This document shows positions 47,885 through 61,260 of a stretch of 64,000 bases of DNA, one piece after another. Numbering within the stretch: position 1 is the stretch's first letter; every line of letters starts with the position of its first letter. A model generated the notes under the pieces. The model did no database searches. It was not told the origin of the DNA and saw only the letters and a list, made by a program, of their open reading frames with translations. A program made the translations under genes and the position numbers. The stretch covers positions 24,761,253-24,825,252 of the forward strand of contig OY978525.1 in the NCBI GenBank assembly GCA_963854835.1, in the 5' to 3' direction. The DNA comes from Megamerina dolium (lineage: Eukaryota > Arthropoda > Insecta > Diptera > Megamerinidae).

Positions 47885-48120
47885 TTTTTTTTTAGGTTAG
47901 AAAGAAGCCTAAGGGCGATAACGAGAATCCGACCACTAATTCGATCCGCAAGATTGTTTTTAAAATCAAAAACATAGTTTTTCAGCTATTTTCCCTGTTC
48001 TTTTTTTTTTAGGTCAGAAAGCAAACAGAACGGCGATGGCGGAAATCCAATTTCGAATTCAGATTCAGTGACCCATAATTGATAGAATATGACTACTAAA
48101 ATCTGTCGGACATCCCACCC
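47885..48120. repeat. TCCGACCACGAATT dispersed repeat, copy 2 (dimeric)
   Basis: Two related segments, starting at AGGTTAGAAAGAAGCC (47895) and AGGTCAGAAAGCAAAC (48012), each followed by a GAAATCC or GAATCCGACCACTAATTCG-type block and then GATAGAATATGACTACTAAA. Compare 34850-35060. Confidence 0.5.
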
Positions 48121-48479
48121 ATATTTTTGTGGGGCTATGTAACATACGAATGCTAAATGCTTCATTGTATGCTATTATATACGAGCTCTTGGACACGTCA
48201 TAGGAACGCCAATGCTCCTGCTCCTCATAAAATCTGGAGAAGCTCCAATATAAATGAAAGGAGTGAATTATTTTTAGAATATATTTTAAGTGCCAAACTT
48301 TAATTATGTGATATTGAAACGCACCCACTTTTATTATTAATAACTGACAAGAGTTCTTAGATCTTACGCTGACTTTTAAGCACATAGTTGACTCTGTCAA
48401 GGAAAGGAGAGTTTGAAATCAGCACTTTTTCACTATCAACACTCATTCACCAATATATTCCCTTTATTCTTGATGTACA

Positions 48480-50060
48480 GATAATCTTCCGAAACTTTTG
48501 GTCAAGGGATTAGATCGTATATATGCACACCACCGAGAGCTCTTGGTATCGAATCTTCCACTATTCGAGATCATATCAGTACATTAGATGTTGGAAACAC
48601 TGTTTCCGCTAAATTCGGAATCACTTAATTCTCTAGGAAGTGGAAGCAATAGCTGCTGTTTTGGGTCAACCATCATAAGTCAAATCGCATCTCTCTACTA
48701 CGATAATACCGCTTTCAATCTGGGGAAGTAAACTGAACTTCTCGGAGAAGGCCATATATCTGGGTCTGGTTTTAGATAAAATACTTAAATGGAAACGCAA
48801 TCTTGAAGAGTATGTTAAGAAACCCTCAATTGCGCTGTACTCATGCAAAAAGGGCTATAGTTAAAAAATGGGTTGTGGTAATAAAAAAAATAGTGGGTCG
48901 TTGTCTGATGAAGTGCACTAGATAAAGCCATATATAGACATTCGGCGGAGAGGGTTCAAAGTTTGGCTGCTTTGTATATTACAGAGTGCTTAAAACCACC
49001 TCCACCAAAGCTCTTAATAATTTGACGGCAATCGGCAATTAGATTCAAAACCACATCGGAGATCCTATACCAGAAAGGGCATAGCAACGTTCTGAACTTC
49101 AAATTCATACCGCAAAGCGTTGACTATACGATAGCAGAGGTAACTTTTGACAAAAAAAAAATCCAAGCGAACATTTCGCGCAGAAAAGATAAAACGAGAA
49201 AGGATTCCTCTTGACGATTCAATTGACTTTTACACCAACGGCTCAAAGCTGGGCAATCAGATGGGGGGGAGGAATATTAGTTTACCAGACCACTGACAGT
49301 CAAGCAGCAATTAAATCCTTAGAATCAATTTGTTTGAATTCAACTGTAGCCCATAACTGCAGAGCATCTGTTGTTAATGAGATGTTTAATATACATCTCG
49401 TTGATCCAAATCTAGTGCTGGGTCAGAGGGGCATAGTGGTGAACGTACGGCGGACGAATTGGCCACAGAAGGCACAACACTAGAAAATTCTACTGAGGAG
49501 AGTATTGGAATTTCAATGGCAACGTGTAAACTTCTTTTGGCATTAGATGTCTTACAAAACACAACTCCAGATGGGCAATGAAAACCTTGTGTACCCATCG
49601 TATCTGGCCTGGCTTGGACAAAAAAAGTTTAATTAATACTCTATTACTATGACTAACGATTACTATTGCTCACCAGTAGGCAAAGCACTAAATTATAGCT
49701 TAGTATCACCTGACCACTGCCACAGCTGTGATGATGAGAAGAAACTGGAAACCATATTGCACTTCCCGTGCACCGGAAAATGATTACCATGGGTAGTCAC
49801 TCTAAGAACAATATAAACCATCTGAATTCATATCACCTTTCCCGTAGTTTGGGATGTTGAGAGATGATAGGGAGGCCTATGGGTCTCCGGCATCACCATG
49901 GGTCTACTTTGAGCGAAAATAAAAGGGAAAATATATTTAGTTTGCTACGCTGTCACTGATGCGAACAAGTTTGAGTCCGACTATGCTTTTGAGACGCAGT
50001 TGACCATCAAATCATATTACAAAGTAAAGATCCTGGAAAACAAAAAAAAAAAAAAAAAGA
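48480..50060 (+). mobile_element. Non-LTR retrotransposon remnant: RT end, RNase H, zinc motif, poly(A)
   Basis: Plus-strand pieces in order: a thumb-like YLGLVLDKILKWKRNLEE region near 48760-48810; FYTNGSKLGNQMGGGI (RNase H, in two frames) near 49228-49275; DSQAAIKSLESICLNSTVAH (49296-49360); HNCRASVVNEMFNIHL; and a CHSCDDEKKLETILHFPC zinc-binding region near 49720-49772. It ends in an A run at 50042-50060, a normal LINE 3' tail. This layout fits R1/I/Loa-type elements. Stops and frameshifts make it dead. Confidence 0.8.
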
Positions 50061-50652
50061 GACTATGTAGCAAAATCAACTTTTTGTTTCGGTATTGAGT
50101 AAAACCAAAAGCAATTCAGAGTTTTAGATCTTAATAATACTAGGTTAATGGCTATTTTCGATTTTAGCTCAAATAAGGAAGATATCCTTAATTAAATCCT
50201 TGCGTAAAATAAACCTTGGGTTAAGTTCTTGAAAAATATTCTTAGAAAATACTTACATGAGGGTTTTTTTGGTAGGAGGGATTCATTTCTGAGGTTAATT
50301 TTTTGATTAACCGTACGCTAGATGACGCTGCAGGCCAATTATATTGTATTTCCTTTATTTTTCTTAGATATTGTTAGAAAATACTTATACTTATAGGCTT
50401 TTTTTTTGTACAAGGAATCCATTTCTGAGGTTTTTTTGGTTTAAATGGATACCGATTTGGCCTGTTGCACTGTGTAATTGAAATTGAACGCTGAAGTTAT
50501 TTGGGAGAGAGAGACAAAAAGGAAGAGTTAACAGCCGAACGATTCTTTCGTTTTGTACATTTTTTTTTATTAAAAATTTTATTACTTTTATTTTTAGAAT
50601 AAAAATTTCTCAATCATTTCTATGATATACATATTTATATTTATTTTAATAC

Positions 50653-50689
50653 ATAATAAAAATAATAATAATAATAATAATAATAATAT
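50653..50689. repeat. (TAA)n microsatellite
   Basis: About 12 AAT/TAA units; a similar tract lies at 51191-51221. Confidence 0.9.
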
Positions 50690-51187
50690 ATAAAATTATT
50701 AAATTTCTTTTCCTTCATTATCAATATTATATGTATGTACCTATGTAAAGTATGTATTTATGTATGTATGTATGTATGCTTGTATGTATTAATATTTAAT
50801 GCATTTATAATTTCTTATTGCTGGTGGTGGTGTGATATTATGGTGTCAAAAATTGATTAAAAATAATCCAATGTATTAATTATGATGACGACGGCAAGTT
50901 ACTTCTAAGTGAACAAAATGTTTTTTCAATATAATGAAAAAATTGCTAGAAATATTGCCTATTATTAATTATCATATTTTCATATGATGATGATGATGAT
51001 TTGGATTAGCAAAAAACTTGTATGTGCCCCTTCTTCTCCATGCAAAATATTCAAATTTCGTTGGTTTTTTAAGAAGTTTTTAATTTTTTCTTTCTGCGAT
51101 AATTGAACAAGAGAATTTTTTGTAAAAAGTTTACAAACAAATAAAATTATATATAAATATTAATATTTATAATATACACATGCATTC

Positions 51188-51220
<33 letters not shown>

Positions 51221-51424
51221 GAAAAGGCATATCGGCACGTGTGAAAAAATTAAATTTCACAAAAAACCAACGCATTTAAAGCATTCTACTTAATTTTTAT
51301 TTTATTATTTCACGTCATTTTATATAATTAATTTTAATGCATTCTTTTTGTGTTAACAAATATACCAATTTTTAATGCATTCTTCCTGTGTTCAGTGTGT
51401 GTGTTTTGTATGTATGTATACGAG

Positions 51425-51426
<2 letters not shown>

Positions 51427-51471
<45 letters not shown>
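51427..51471. repeat. (TA)n microsatellite
   Basis: About 22 uninterrupted TA units. Confidence 0.95.
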
Positions 51472-51474
<3 letters not shown>

Positions 51475-53581
51475 ATTACATCAATATATATATATTCTTA
51501 TTTTATGTATATAGCATCATTATTACACAAATATTATTATTATTATATTAATTTTGTATTAATTTTTACTCAATTTTTTTTTTATATATTTTTTTTTACT
51601 TCATTTTGCCTAAAATTCTATTTTGTTTTTCTTTTTTGAGTGTGTGTTCTATTATAAAAATATAGATGTATTATATTAAGCGCCTAAAAGTATACTTCAA
51701 AAAGCATGCATGCAAAGCAAACAATACATTCATTATAATAATTACAATTATGTTGTGTATTTTTTTTCAAAAGTAATACAATTTAAAATGCAAATTCTTC
51801 ATTTTCTTCCTTCTTTCTTTTTATTTTACTGTTTCCCATATTTTATATATATGTATATAATATAGCAAGTGTACACATGCATGTAATAAAACTAATTCAA
51901 TTCAAAACAAACAAAAACAAGCTGCGTTATATATGCAAATTGGGTACGATTGTTGTCCATACAAATATATGTGTCAAAAGTCCACCTTGAGAGCATCTCG
52001 GCATGTAATTTCAATACAAAATTTTTCACAAAATTTTCCAATGTTGTAGTTTTACGCGGGGGAAAAATGAATTTTGTGTTGTAGGTAACAACTCTGAGTT
52101 ATTGAATTCACTAGCCAAATATAACTTCGGACATTAATGGTACCTGAGAAGACAAGGCTTTCATCTTATCATACGTGCATATCTGAGTTACTGAATAATG
52201 CTCATTGAGACCTGTTAAAGGATAAATTATATAAGCAAAATGACTATTAAATGTCAAAGTTATGATAAAACAAATTTTTTGGCTGGTTCAAATAATATTT
52301 AAATGTCGCCAAGCAACTCTCAAATCAAGTTTTCAATTAACATTCCAAAAATTGTTGATATTCTACACTTCTTTCATCACCACTTAGGATATATATGTAG
52401 TACTTATAATGAAAAAGTATATTATAGAATTACATTTTACATTACTCTCATAATAATAAATAATAAAAACAAACAAAAAAATAAAATAAAACAATATTAA
52501 TAAATATAAATATTATTTGCATTCATTCTTTTAAATGGCATTGCCATTACCATTCAATTAAAAACTTTCCCAAAAACGAGCAACAAGATAAAAATTATAA
52601 TAATATAAATAAAAAATACAATAAAATATACTTCAAAAATCTAAAATTACGTATATTTTCAACTGGGTTGTTTTGCTGTTATTGTATTAGTTCCAATTTA
52701 AATGTATTCAATATTTCTCTCTGTTTTCTTCATATGTAATAATGTTGCAACGTGAGCGAAAGTGTACACACTGTAGAACAGCAATTTCGATTCATTTTCA
52801 TTAGTTTTTACAATCGATTGCGATTAAAAGTGAACGTGAGAACATCATGTCACCGATCTTTTTTTTCCCCTTTTGTATGAAGAACTCATAAGAGCGAGAG
52901 AGAGAGAGAGATACATATACGAGCAGAGACGCTGAATGGCAGCTACTGTTGTAAAAATGTATATAAACTGCAATAAATTGCAAATCGATTGTTTTCAGGA
53001 TATGAGTATGAGAGTACGTCTACATGGTGGCTTCTTTCCTACACATTCCTCAAATTTGCCGATAATGCAGTGAACGATAAAAATTTATAACATTTTTTAC
53101 CCACCTTTCATATTAAAAATTTTATAAGGTGCAATTTATTTCATAGTTTCAATTTTGCTTGAAAATTTTATAAAATCTTCCTTTATTCACAATAGACATT
53201 TTCAGAGCCGCAGCAACATAAACATCAATAAATGTTAGATACATTAATTCCAAGTAATTACAAAAAAAAAAAAACCTATCAAAAAGGTTACATTTAATTC
53301 GAGCAACCAATGACAGAATAAAATTATCTAAAATTATGTTTCGATCGACGAAGTATGCGAAAAAGTATTTTAAAGATAGGCGTTGTAGAACTCCTATCAT
53401 TTTAGAACATAACTATTTCTGAATATCTACTCAAAAATTTTAAGATCTAATTGTAAAATGACCTGCATTAGTATTTTGCAATGATGGCAATGCAGCATTC
53501 AATACTGACAGTGCTTTACGACCATTAAATGAGTCATTGAATCAAATTAAGTACTCAAAATTTTTTAAATTGAAATAAAAA

Positions 53582-53632
53582 ACACAAGGTATTGACACAA
53601 AAGATTAGGTCTTTTGTGTCAATACCTTGTGT
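53582..53632. repeat. Perfect 23-bp-stem palindrome with 5-nt loop
   Basis: ACACAAGGTATTGACACAAA plus AGA (53582-53604) is exactly complementary to 53610-53632, with loop TTAGG. Pairing stops abruptly at both outer ends. Function unknown. Confidence 0.9.
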
Positions 53633-56274
53633 AGTGCTAGTATTCCACATCTTTAATATATTGATGACTTGCCTGAAGACTGAAATATTTTATTCTATAG
53701 AAAATCGTTCTAATTATACAATCACTTATAAATTGGATCATCTTTGGGTTTTTTCAGCTTAAAATATCCAAAGGCTAAATGCAATTTTTAATTTGATATC
53801 GAAATATATACATAAAAAAAAAAGTTTGATATTCAAACGTCAAATGGAGAAAAATGGATGAACAAGAAAAAATGTACATTCACAATTAATTGCAATTAAG
53901 CGAAATGATTTGAAAAAGATGTTGAGGATTATTTTTCTGCCGTGCTACATGTATTCTAGTGTTGATTTCAATTACAAAACAGTTGTCAAATTTTTGATAT
54001 CATATACCTAATTGTGGATGCGTCTTTTATTTGTTATGCATTATTAATTGCCACAGTGTTGACAGTGCATGTGCAAAAAAAGTGATGAATGTAAAGGCCT
54101 CTCACAAGTGGTTATTTGAACGAATACAGAATTTCAAGTCTCGATGATGATGATATCGCTAATAATTTATATCAATCATACCAGATAAAGTTGCATACGA
54201 TAAATTGTGCTTGATATTTTCAGTCAAAAGGAGAAAACACATAGAGAATATACCGACTACCGATTACTGTTTAAGACCGTTTTCGACAAATACCCGGGCC
54301 AATCAAATTGTAGGTTTCCTCTCTAATCTGAGAATATCTAATTACTTCATATGGGGTTATAAAACAATCAATGTTTTGCCGAATGCTGTGCTAACAACTG
54401 TTTTATAGACAATTTTGCAATGATTTAGAAAACATCACAATTTCTGTACCGCAACCGATAAGGTGTATTGTACACCACAATTTAGCTATGAAAATGTTCG
54501 CTTAAAATCGTTGACATTAATCCTGTCCACTGCTTTATCGACAATATTGTGTAATTTATATAGCAATTTAAGCGTACTCTCTAATATAAATTGGGATTAG
54601 ATTATTATTATTTGTTAAGATCCACATTAATAGAGCAACATAAAAAACAAGAATAGCAAAGAAAACAAAACAAATGAAATATAAAGAAAAAAAAAAATTG
54701 CTATTGTAATTGCCATTTTGTGTTATTGAAATACAATATTTTGCAAACAATTGAAGTGGTGAAAATCTAAAGTGTTCAGGTATGAAAAATACAAAAAGTA
54801 GATATAAAAATTATATTTCAATTTAATAGTGATTTTATACCACAACGAACAAGATTCTAATAAATGTTTAGTTTTTTTTTACGATTTTGATTTTGCACAT
54901 ATACAATTTTGAGATTTCTTATACAAGCCACCAGATGAAAGCAATTTCCGATTGTTCTGTCTGTACAAAATTATCATCATTTGAACCATTGAACGTTTAC
55001 AAAAAGTATTGAAAATTCAAAAAAAAAAAAAAAAAACACACTCTCTTTAGACTTTCACCCGTTCAATTAAGCTAATTTCTATTAGAATAAACATAAATCC
55101 ATTGTTTTCATGCATTATACAAATGTGCTCATAATAATATTTTTTGTTTGTTTCTATTTAATTGTTTTTACTGTTATTTAATTCGTTTAGTTAAATATAT
55201 ATATGCTATGGCAGTATTACATCTTATTTCTTTTTCTTCTAATATTACATATTACATAGCTCCAAAGTGCAATGAATATGTTTTAGGTGTTTGAATTGAA
55301 TTTCAATTTTGTTTTTCTTTTCTTTTCTTGTTTTTTTTTCTAATATCTTCGTATTGAATATTATTTGCAAAATTTTGCTTATTGTTTTATGTTTTAAACA
55401 TGCAAATATTAAAAAAATGGTTATTTTGAATTTATTTGTTCTATCGAATGTTGATGATGGTGGTGATTGTGGGTGGGTGTTATATATCGGTTTGTGTTGG
55501 TTTGGTTTTTTATATACTTATATGAGTGTGTTTTAAGTGTTATTATAAAGAAAAATAAAAATATATCGATATATTTAGAATTTTACATTCGATAGAAAGC
55601 GATTTTATTAACATTTACAATTGTCAAAAAGGCTGACTTTCAAAATGACAATTGCAAAGCAAATATACAAAGTCTACAATTTCATATTGCCACAGTAAAC
55701 AATATTTACAATGCATTGCATTTCAGAACGCATCCTACATTGAAGAATAATTCTAAATGCAGTAAAAAAAGAAATCGATTCCACAAAAAATGAACGATTC
55801 GGAGAACTAAAGTAAAAAAACAGATTATGTAGCTTAGGTATGAAGTGTGAGTCGCACGTTGAGCAGTCAAACATAATGTAAGTCGTAGCTGTCGCTGAAG
55901 TTGAAGGTGAAGCGTCAAGTTCGAAATTTTTAATTTTGTTGCGTTTCTTCGCATTCTCAGCCCACTTTTTAACAGCTGATTGCTTTGACTGGGGTGGCGA
56001 GACAAACTTTTGAAGAAAATAAAAAAAAAAAGAAAAAATTAAAGTAATTGTGAAAGAAAATACACAAAATATGAAGTACTGCCTTACGTGAAATAAGTTC
56101 ATAGCTTCACGTAATATTCTAGAAAAATATTAGCATCAATATTTCAAATCTTTGCTTCGCCATTTCTTTCGCCTGAAGCGTTTCATGTTCTTTTTCATAC
56201 TTCAGCGTCACATTTTTAGCCCAGCCTTAAGTTTAAATTATATTCATGCATTTTTTTTTATAAAAAAAATCAAA

Positions 56275-56720
56275 TATTGTGCCTGGAAAGCACATATATT
56301 TACCAAGCGAAAGGCTCTCGGTATAAAGCTCAGAATCTTATACTGGCTCATAAATCGAAACTCCCAAGTGTCAATCAACAGGAAAATGCTTTTGTTCTCA
56401 GCAAATTTAAATCACGCCTAGAAAGCTGTGGGCACTGCAGTTACCGCCTACGTTGAAATAATGCAAAGGTTCCAATCAAAGACATTGAAAGTGATTGTAA
56501 ATACGTCTGGCTACGTCACAAATAACCAAATCCGTCGTGACGTCAAAATATTCAGTCTTCCATGAAAAAAAAGCATACTGCAGCATCGCACAATTTATGA
56601 CTCCAAGCCCATTCAAACTTACTAATATTGGATTCAATTGTCAACCCACCTGAAGGGAAAATCTACGAAAGATCTCCTATGCTAATGGTTACACCATGGA
56701 TGTATTTCATAAAAGACCGC
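56275..56720 (+). pseudogene. Jockey-type LINE remnant, RT C-terminal part
   Basis: The plus strand reads HIFTKRKALGIKLRILYWL then NRNSQVSINRKMLLF (56299-56400), followed by MQRFQSKTLKVIVNTSGYVT near 56462-56521 and RRDVKIFSLP, all conserved in Jockey-clade ORF2 after the catalytic core. The frame changes near 56410. Same clade as 15980-16940. Confidence 0.75.
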
Positions 56721-59187
56721 AAATTCCAAGTAAACGTGTTAAGTTATATATCTATTGCTGAATGTTAAGTGCAACAGATTGCAATAAAGTCTTAGTTTTA
56801 TTTTTTTGTCAAAAATACATTTTAAGACTGCAAAATTCTCCGTTGTTGTGCATATGTTAAGATGGGATGTTTTTCATTATCAACTGCTGGCCGGAGTCTG
56901 TCTAGTCTATATCACGTGCAACTTACTCTAGCAAGACTAAACATTTCTGTAAAATAGACCACTTTGCTATTTATTTGCAAATTGCGCGAAATAAAAGCTG
57001 TGAACAGTGTACTACAATGCTATTATAAATAAAGCATACATTGGCTGAAATATCGACGTTCAATTTTATTCAAACTTTGTATTAGTACGATTTTTAAGTC
57101 AGCCGATATTATATTTTCGAGTTAAAGTGTAATAAAATCACTTCAATTCCATTTTTGTGTGTTCTGCATTTACGTCTTCATTTCAATCACTGAATTGAAT
57201 CATTTAGATGAATTTTGAAAGAATATGAATGAAAAAAAATAAACTTGAAATAAATGGACTTTTAGTAGAACACAAAAAATAACATTACTCGAATCGACTT
57301 CCCTAAATTTTGTCTGCAAATTTCATATTTGAAATGTTGAATAAACGATTTTTAACTTAAACTGCTTAAATTTGCAATTCAACAACTGAATTTTTAGACA
57401 AATTGTATTAAAAAATCGATTTCAATCGTATGTAAAATTCACAAGATGTCTGATAGGCCTCCATTTTTTCTGAGTTTCTTCTTCTTTATTGTAGCGAAAC
57501 ATTTAAAGCGCCATAACCATAGCCATATTTATGTATATTTACATAATGCCTCTCTTCTAAATTGTAGCATACTCCTGTGTGAGAGTAGAATTGTTTTTCA
57601 AATAATCACAATTCTATATTTGTCGTCTTCTCTTCTTTCTTTCTTTATGTCGTTGCACTTATATGTAGTTAAGGTGAAAATACACGGCATAGATCATCCA
57701 TATGTAAAATGTCCAAATTCCATTCTTCTATTTTATTGTGTTTTTCCATTTTGCATTCATAATTATGTCGTGTGTTGTGTGAATAGAGGTATGTTTGTAT
57801 GTACTTCTTTCTTTTTATTATTATAGAATACATACAATATTATTGTAGAATATATGCGTATTGTATGAATAATTGTATGTAATTTATTCCATATTTTTTT
57901 TTTTTTTAATTATTCATATGTAAATATATTCTATAATATTAGGCAATAATCATAATAAATGTTGTTGTATATATTGTGTATACATTTACATATATTTTTC
58001 CCTCAGTATTATTATACATTGTTTGTATAATTTAAACCTTTTATAAATATACACACAATGCACGCGTAGTTGATAAGAGTACAGGGTAATGAATATATTT
58101 ACTTTTTCTTTTGTTAATAGAAAAAAAGTAGTTATATTTAGTTGCCGAGTATTTTTCAATTTTTCTGTTTTGTTGTTGTTCAAATTATTGAAAAATAATA
58201 AAAGAAATAAAAATTTAAATTAAAAACAAAAAAATAAAAACATGAATTGAACATGAATATATGTGTGTTGGTGTGTATTTCTTGTATTTTTGTGTATTTT
58301 ATACATCATAAATTTCTATAAATAAATCATCATTGTTGTACAATATGCATATTGTTTGTTTTTTTTTTTTGCCTCATTAAATAAACATGTATTATACTTA
58401 CAAAAAAAAAAAATAATTTTTATATAAAGAACTTTTCACTAAAGATTAACAAATAATAAAATTAATTTTGAAAATAATTAAAACATAAAATTTGAAAATT
58501 GCTTTCTTCTTCTTATTTAACTTGCATCAATCATATTACATTGCAACTCTCCCACATTCGCACTTTGTTTGCAAAGGTTACACTTTTTTTTAAATCTTTT
58601 GTTTGTTTTTTCTTTTATTCCTACAAATATAGTTTACATACAGATTTGTTTGTGTGTTTTTCATATACATATACAACACATTTCAATAAATTATTCAAAA
58701 AAAAAAAAATTTAAGAAATACAAATAATAAAAAATATTATTATAATAATAAGCTGCTCTCTATTCTCTTTTCACTGTTCTTCACAAAATGCTGGTACTGT
58801 TGCTGCCGTTGCTGCTGCTTTATCTGCTGCCACACGGCGTTGTCATTAAATTAAATTAAATATATATTTTTTTTCCATATGATACTCTCTGTATTTTAAT
58901 GTTAAAACATTACTTTTTGTTTGTTTGTTTGTTTGCTTAATCGTATTGTGTTCTTGATTCGTCATCGTCAATTTTCAAATTGTCGTCAATATTGTTCGTG
59001 TGTTTGTGTGCTGTGCTGTCTATTAAAAATTACTTTGATTTATTTATGAAATTTTCATCATATGAATTGGTATTATTCTTCTTCTTGTTGTTGTTGTTGC
59101 TGCTGTTAGGGTGTCCCCACCAACCAATTTTAACCTCATTTTCTTCTTTTTTTTTTTCATATTCTCTCAACTACTATTTTATTCAAT
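56721..59187. other. AT-rich spacer / probable hts 3' UTR
   Basis: Sequence left of the hts stop codon would contain its 3' UTR. The 126-codon plus frame at 57446-57826 is hydrophobic low-complexity and not supported. Confidence 0.4.
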
Positions 59188-61260
59188 TTATGCTTCTGTC
59201 TTCTTTTTCTCCTTCTTCTTTTTCAAAAATGATGGTGTCCTGAGGCCCTTCTTCTTTTTCTTGTCTTTCTTCGGTGAACCATCTGTAGAAATATCCTGGA
59301 ACCGTAATAGAAATTTGCAATCAGAATATCGTTTGTATTTATAAGTGTAAAAATTATATGAAATATGTATAGCGATCTGATGAAATCAAGTATAAAAATG
59401 AATTTGAAAGAATTTTCCAAAACGCAATTGCTGCGGCAGTGCTGTCAAAGTTACACTTTTCATACTAATTTCTGGCAACATTTCTAAATGTCGAAAAGTA
59501 TTGCTGCTTTTATTTAGTGCTCCGGAAAAACCCACTTTCTTTCATATATTTCAGATATTCAGATCAGATATTTAATCTTATTTCCTGTGAACGAACTTTA
59601 CTGTTAAAAAGTAGGGTTATGTTTGTATGGAATTTGTAAAGGCAGTAGGTAAAATGGAAAATCACAAAACTAAGATTAAAAGTGGGGGGAAAGGGGGTTT
59701 TTATAATCACTTTCCTATAAAATATTTCACTTTTTTAAATCCAGAAATTGGCCAAGACGAACTTTGAAAGAGGACCATTTTGCTAATGGCTACTTTTGAG
59801 GTTAAAGGTTTATAATTACAGAATGATTCAAAAGTATTGAAAGCGACACTTATTAACCAGTATAGGAATCATTGTTGAAATTGTTGCTTTTGGAAGTTTA
59901 TCAGCAACAGAAATTCATACAAAAATGACGAAAATGTTAAAGGCGAATCTGCTCCTTGATTTCCAACTCCGCATCAATGGGTTTTGGACTTTAAACGTGG
60001 TCGTACCCACGTTAAAGATGAACTACGTAGTGGACGTCCAAAGTGTCCAACAACACTAGAAATCATTGAGCAAGTTTATGGTATTGTTTGTGAAGATCCA
60101 ATTTTGACCAAGTGTGAAATTTTCTGATACCATCTCAGGCATCTCAGACGAACAAGTACTCCATATTTTACATGAATAATTATATACGAGTAGTATAAAA
60201 ATATGTTCGGAAATTTAGTGCCGCATTCGTTAACAATTTGTTTTTTGGGATGTAAAGGCATTTTGTTGATTGATTATCTTGAGACAAGTAAAACTCAACT
60301 CTGAATATTATTGAAACCTTTTGGGATCAGTTGAATGGAAAAATTAGTGAGAAAATACCTGTAAAGACAATATAAGTGTGCACATAAGTGAAGGAATTCA
60401 CCAGATTTGGCTACCAGCGACTACTACTTTTTCAGAAACTTGAAACAATTCCTTCGTGGAACGCATTTTTCGTTGAATGAAGAAGCTATTGTGGTTGTGG
60501 AACAATATTTTGCAGAGCTTCCAGAATATCATTACAGCGATGTTATAAAATTATTGCAGGATCATTGGAATAAGTGTATTGAAGTTGAGGGAGATTATAT
60601 TAAATAAAAAAAAAAAAAAGAATTTCATTAGAAACTCCCCAATATTTCATTTTTGCTTTCAATATGTACTTTTGAATCAACCTGTAATTTGGTAAAATTA
60701 AAAAGTTGTTGGGGATAATAAATGGTTGCTAGCATATTTTAGCGTTCTTCGTCTTTATTTTTCATCTTTCCACAAAATCGTTTTAATCAATGAAATTTAA
60801 AATTATATTAAAGATTTTCTATATTAGGGTGATTCCTATAAACTCGAAAATGCTTCTAACATGGAAAAACTTCGAAGCAAAATTGATGCGAAAAATGTAT
60901 CAGAAACGATTCAATATTTCCTTTATGTCAAATGATCGATTTAGATATAAACAGCACGCATTTTTCAGATTTCGATTTAAAAGTTCAGTTAAATCAGACC
61001 ACAAGAGCGTTGAACAGCAGAGGTGGTGCTAGGTAAAGTGATTGTAATTATTAATATTAATTAATAAAAATCTTTGTTGCATACAGTTACTGCAAAGTAT
61101 GTGACGTATTTATTCGTTGACATAATTCGGTGATCGAGCAGGGATGTTTTATTAATGTCTTACTTAACGACTTTTCTTATTTATACACTTACCTCTTTAC
61201 TGCTTTGTGAAAATGTGCTTAAATGAGCTTCCGAATGATCGCCATTTTGTACATTCTCAC
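59188..61260 (-). CDS. hts: Adducin (hu li tai shao), last two coding exons
   Basis: Exon 61260-61193 (acceptor ttctag, donor GAG|GTAAGT) encodes GENVQNGDHSEAHLSTFSQS then SKE. Exon 59295-59188 encodes DISTDGSPKKDKKKKKGLRT then PSFLKKKKEKKKTEA and a stop. Phases match (0). The final block is the MARCKS-related lysine-rich tail of adducins, whose RTPSFLKK serine is a known PKC site and which binds calmodulin and spectrin-actin. Adducin caps actin and recruits spectrin at the membrane skeleton; fly hts also builds fusomes and ring canals. Upstream exons lie beyond the right edge or at 62763-64000. A mariner relic sits in the intron (59819-60684). Confidence 0.85.
59819..60684 (+). mobile_element. 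Mariner element, deleted, with TIRs and TA duplication (hts intron)
   Basis: Left end CAGAATGATTCAAAAGTA, right end TACTTTTGAATCAACCTG, flanked by TA at 59817-59818 and 60685-60686. The 866-bp plus strand reads WVLDFKRGRTHVKDELRSGR then PKCPTTLEIIEQVYGIV (59980-60095), ISDEQVLHILHE near 60138, and DLATSDYYFFRNLKQFL to a C-terminal HWNKCIEVEGDYIK (60401-60606). The middle, with the first catalytic aspartates, is missing, which explains the short length. Confidence 0.85.

Larger units (their letters stand above)
50061..55673. other. AT-rich gene desert with microsatellites
   Basis: No gene is supported. Microsatellites and a palindrome are listed separately. Short frames (for example 51388-51639, 54205-54408) show only low-complexity or unrecognised sequence. 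Confidence 0.5.

Noticed and set aside
48065..48400. 111-codon minus-strand frame
   Set aside because: No recognisable domain; partly repeat-derived.
57446..57826. 126-codon plus-strand frame, Phe/Leu-rich
   Set aside because: Hydrophobic low complexity typical of AT-rich non-coding DNA; no start context or splice evidence.
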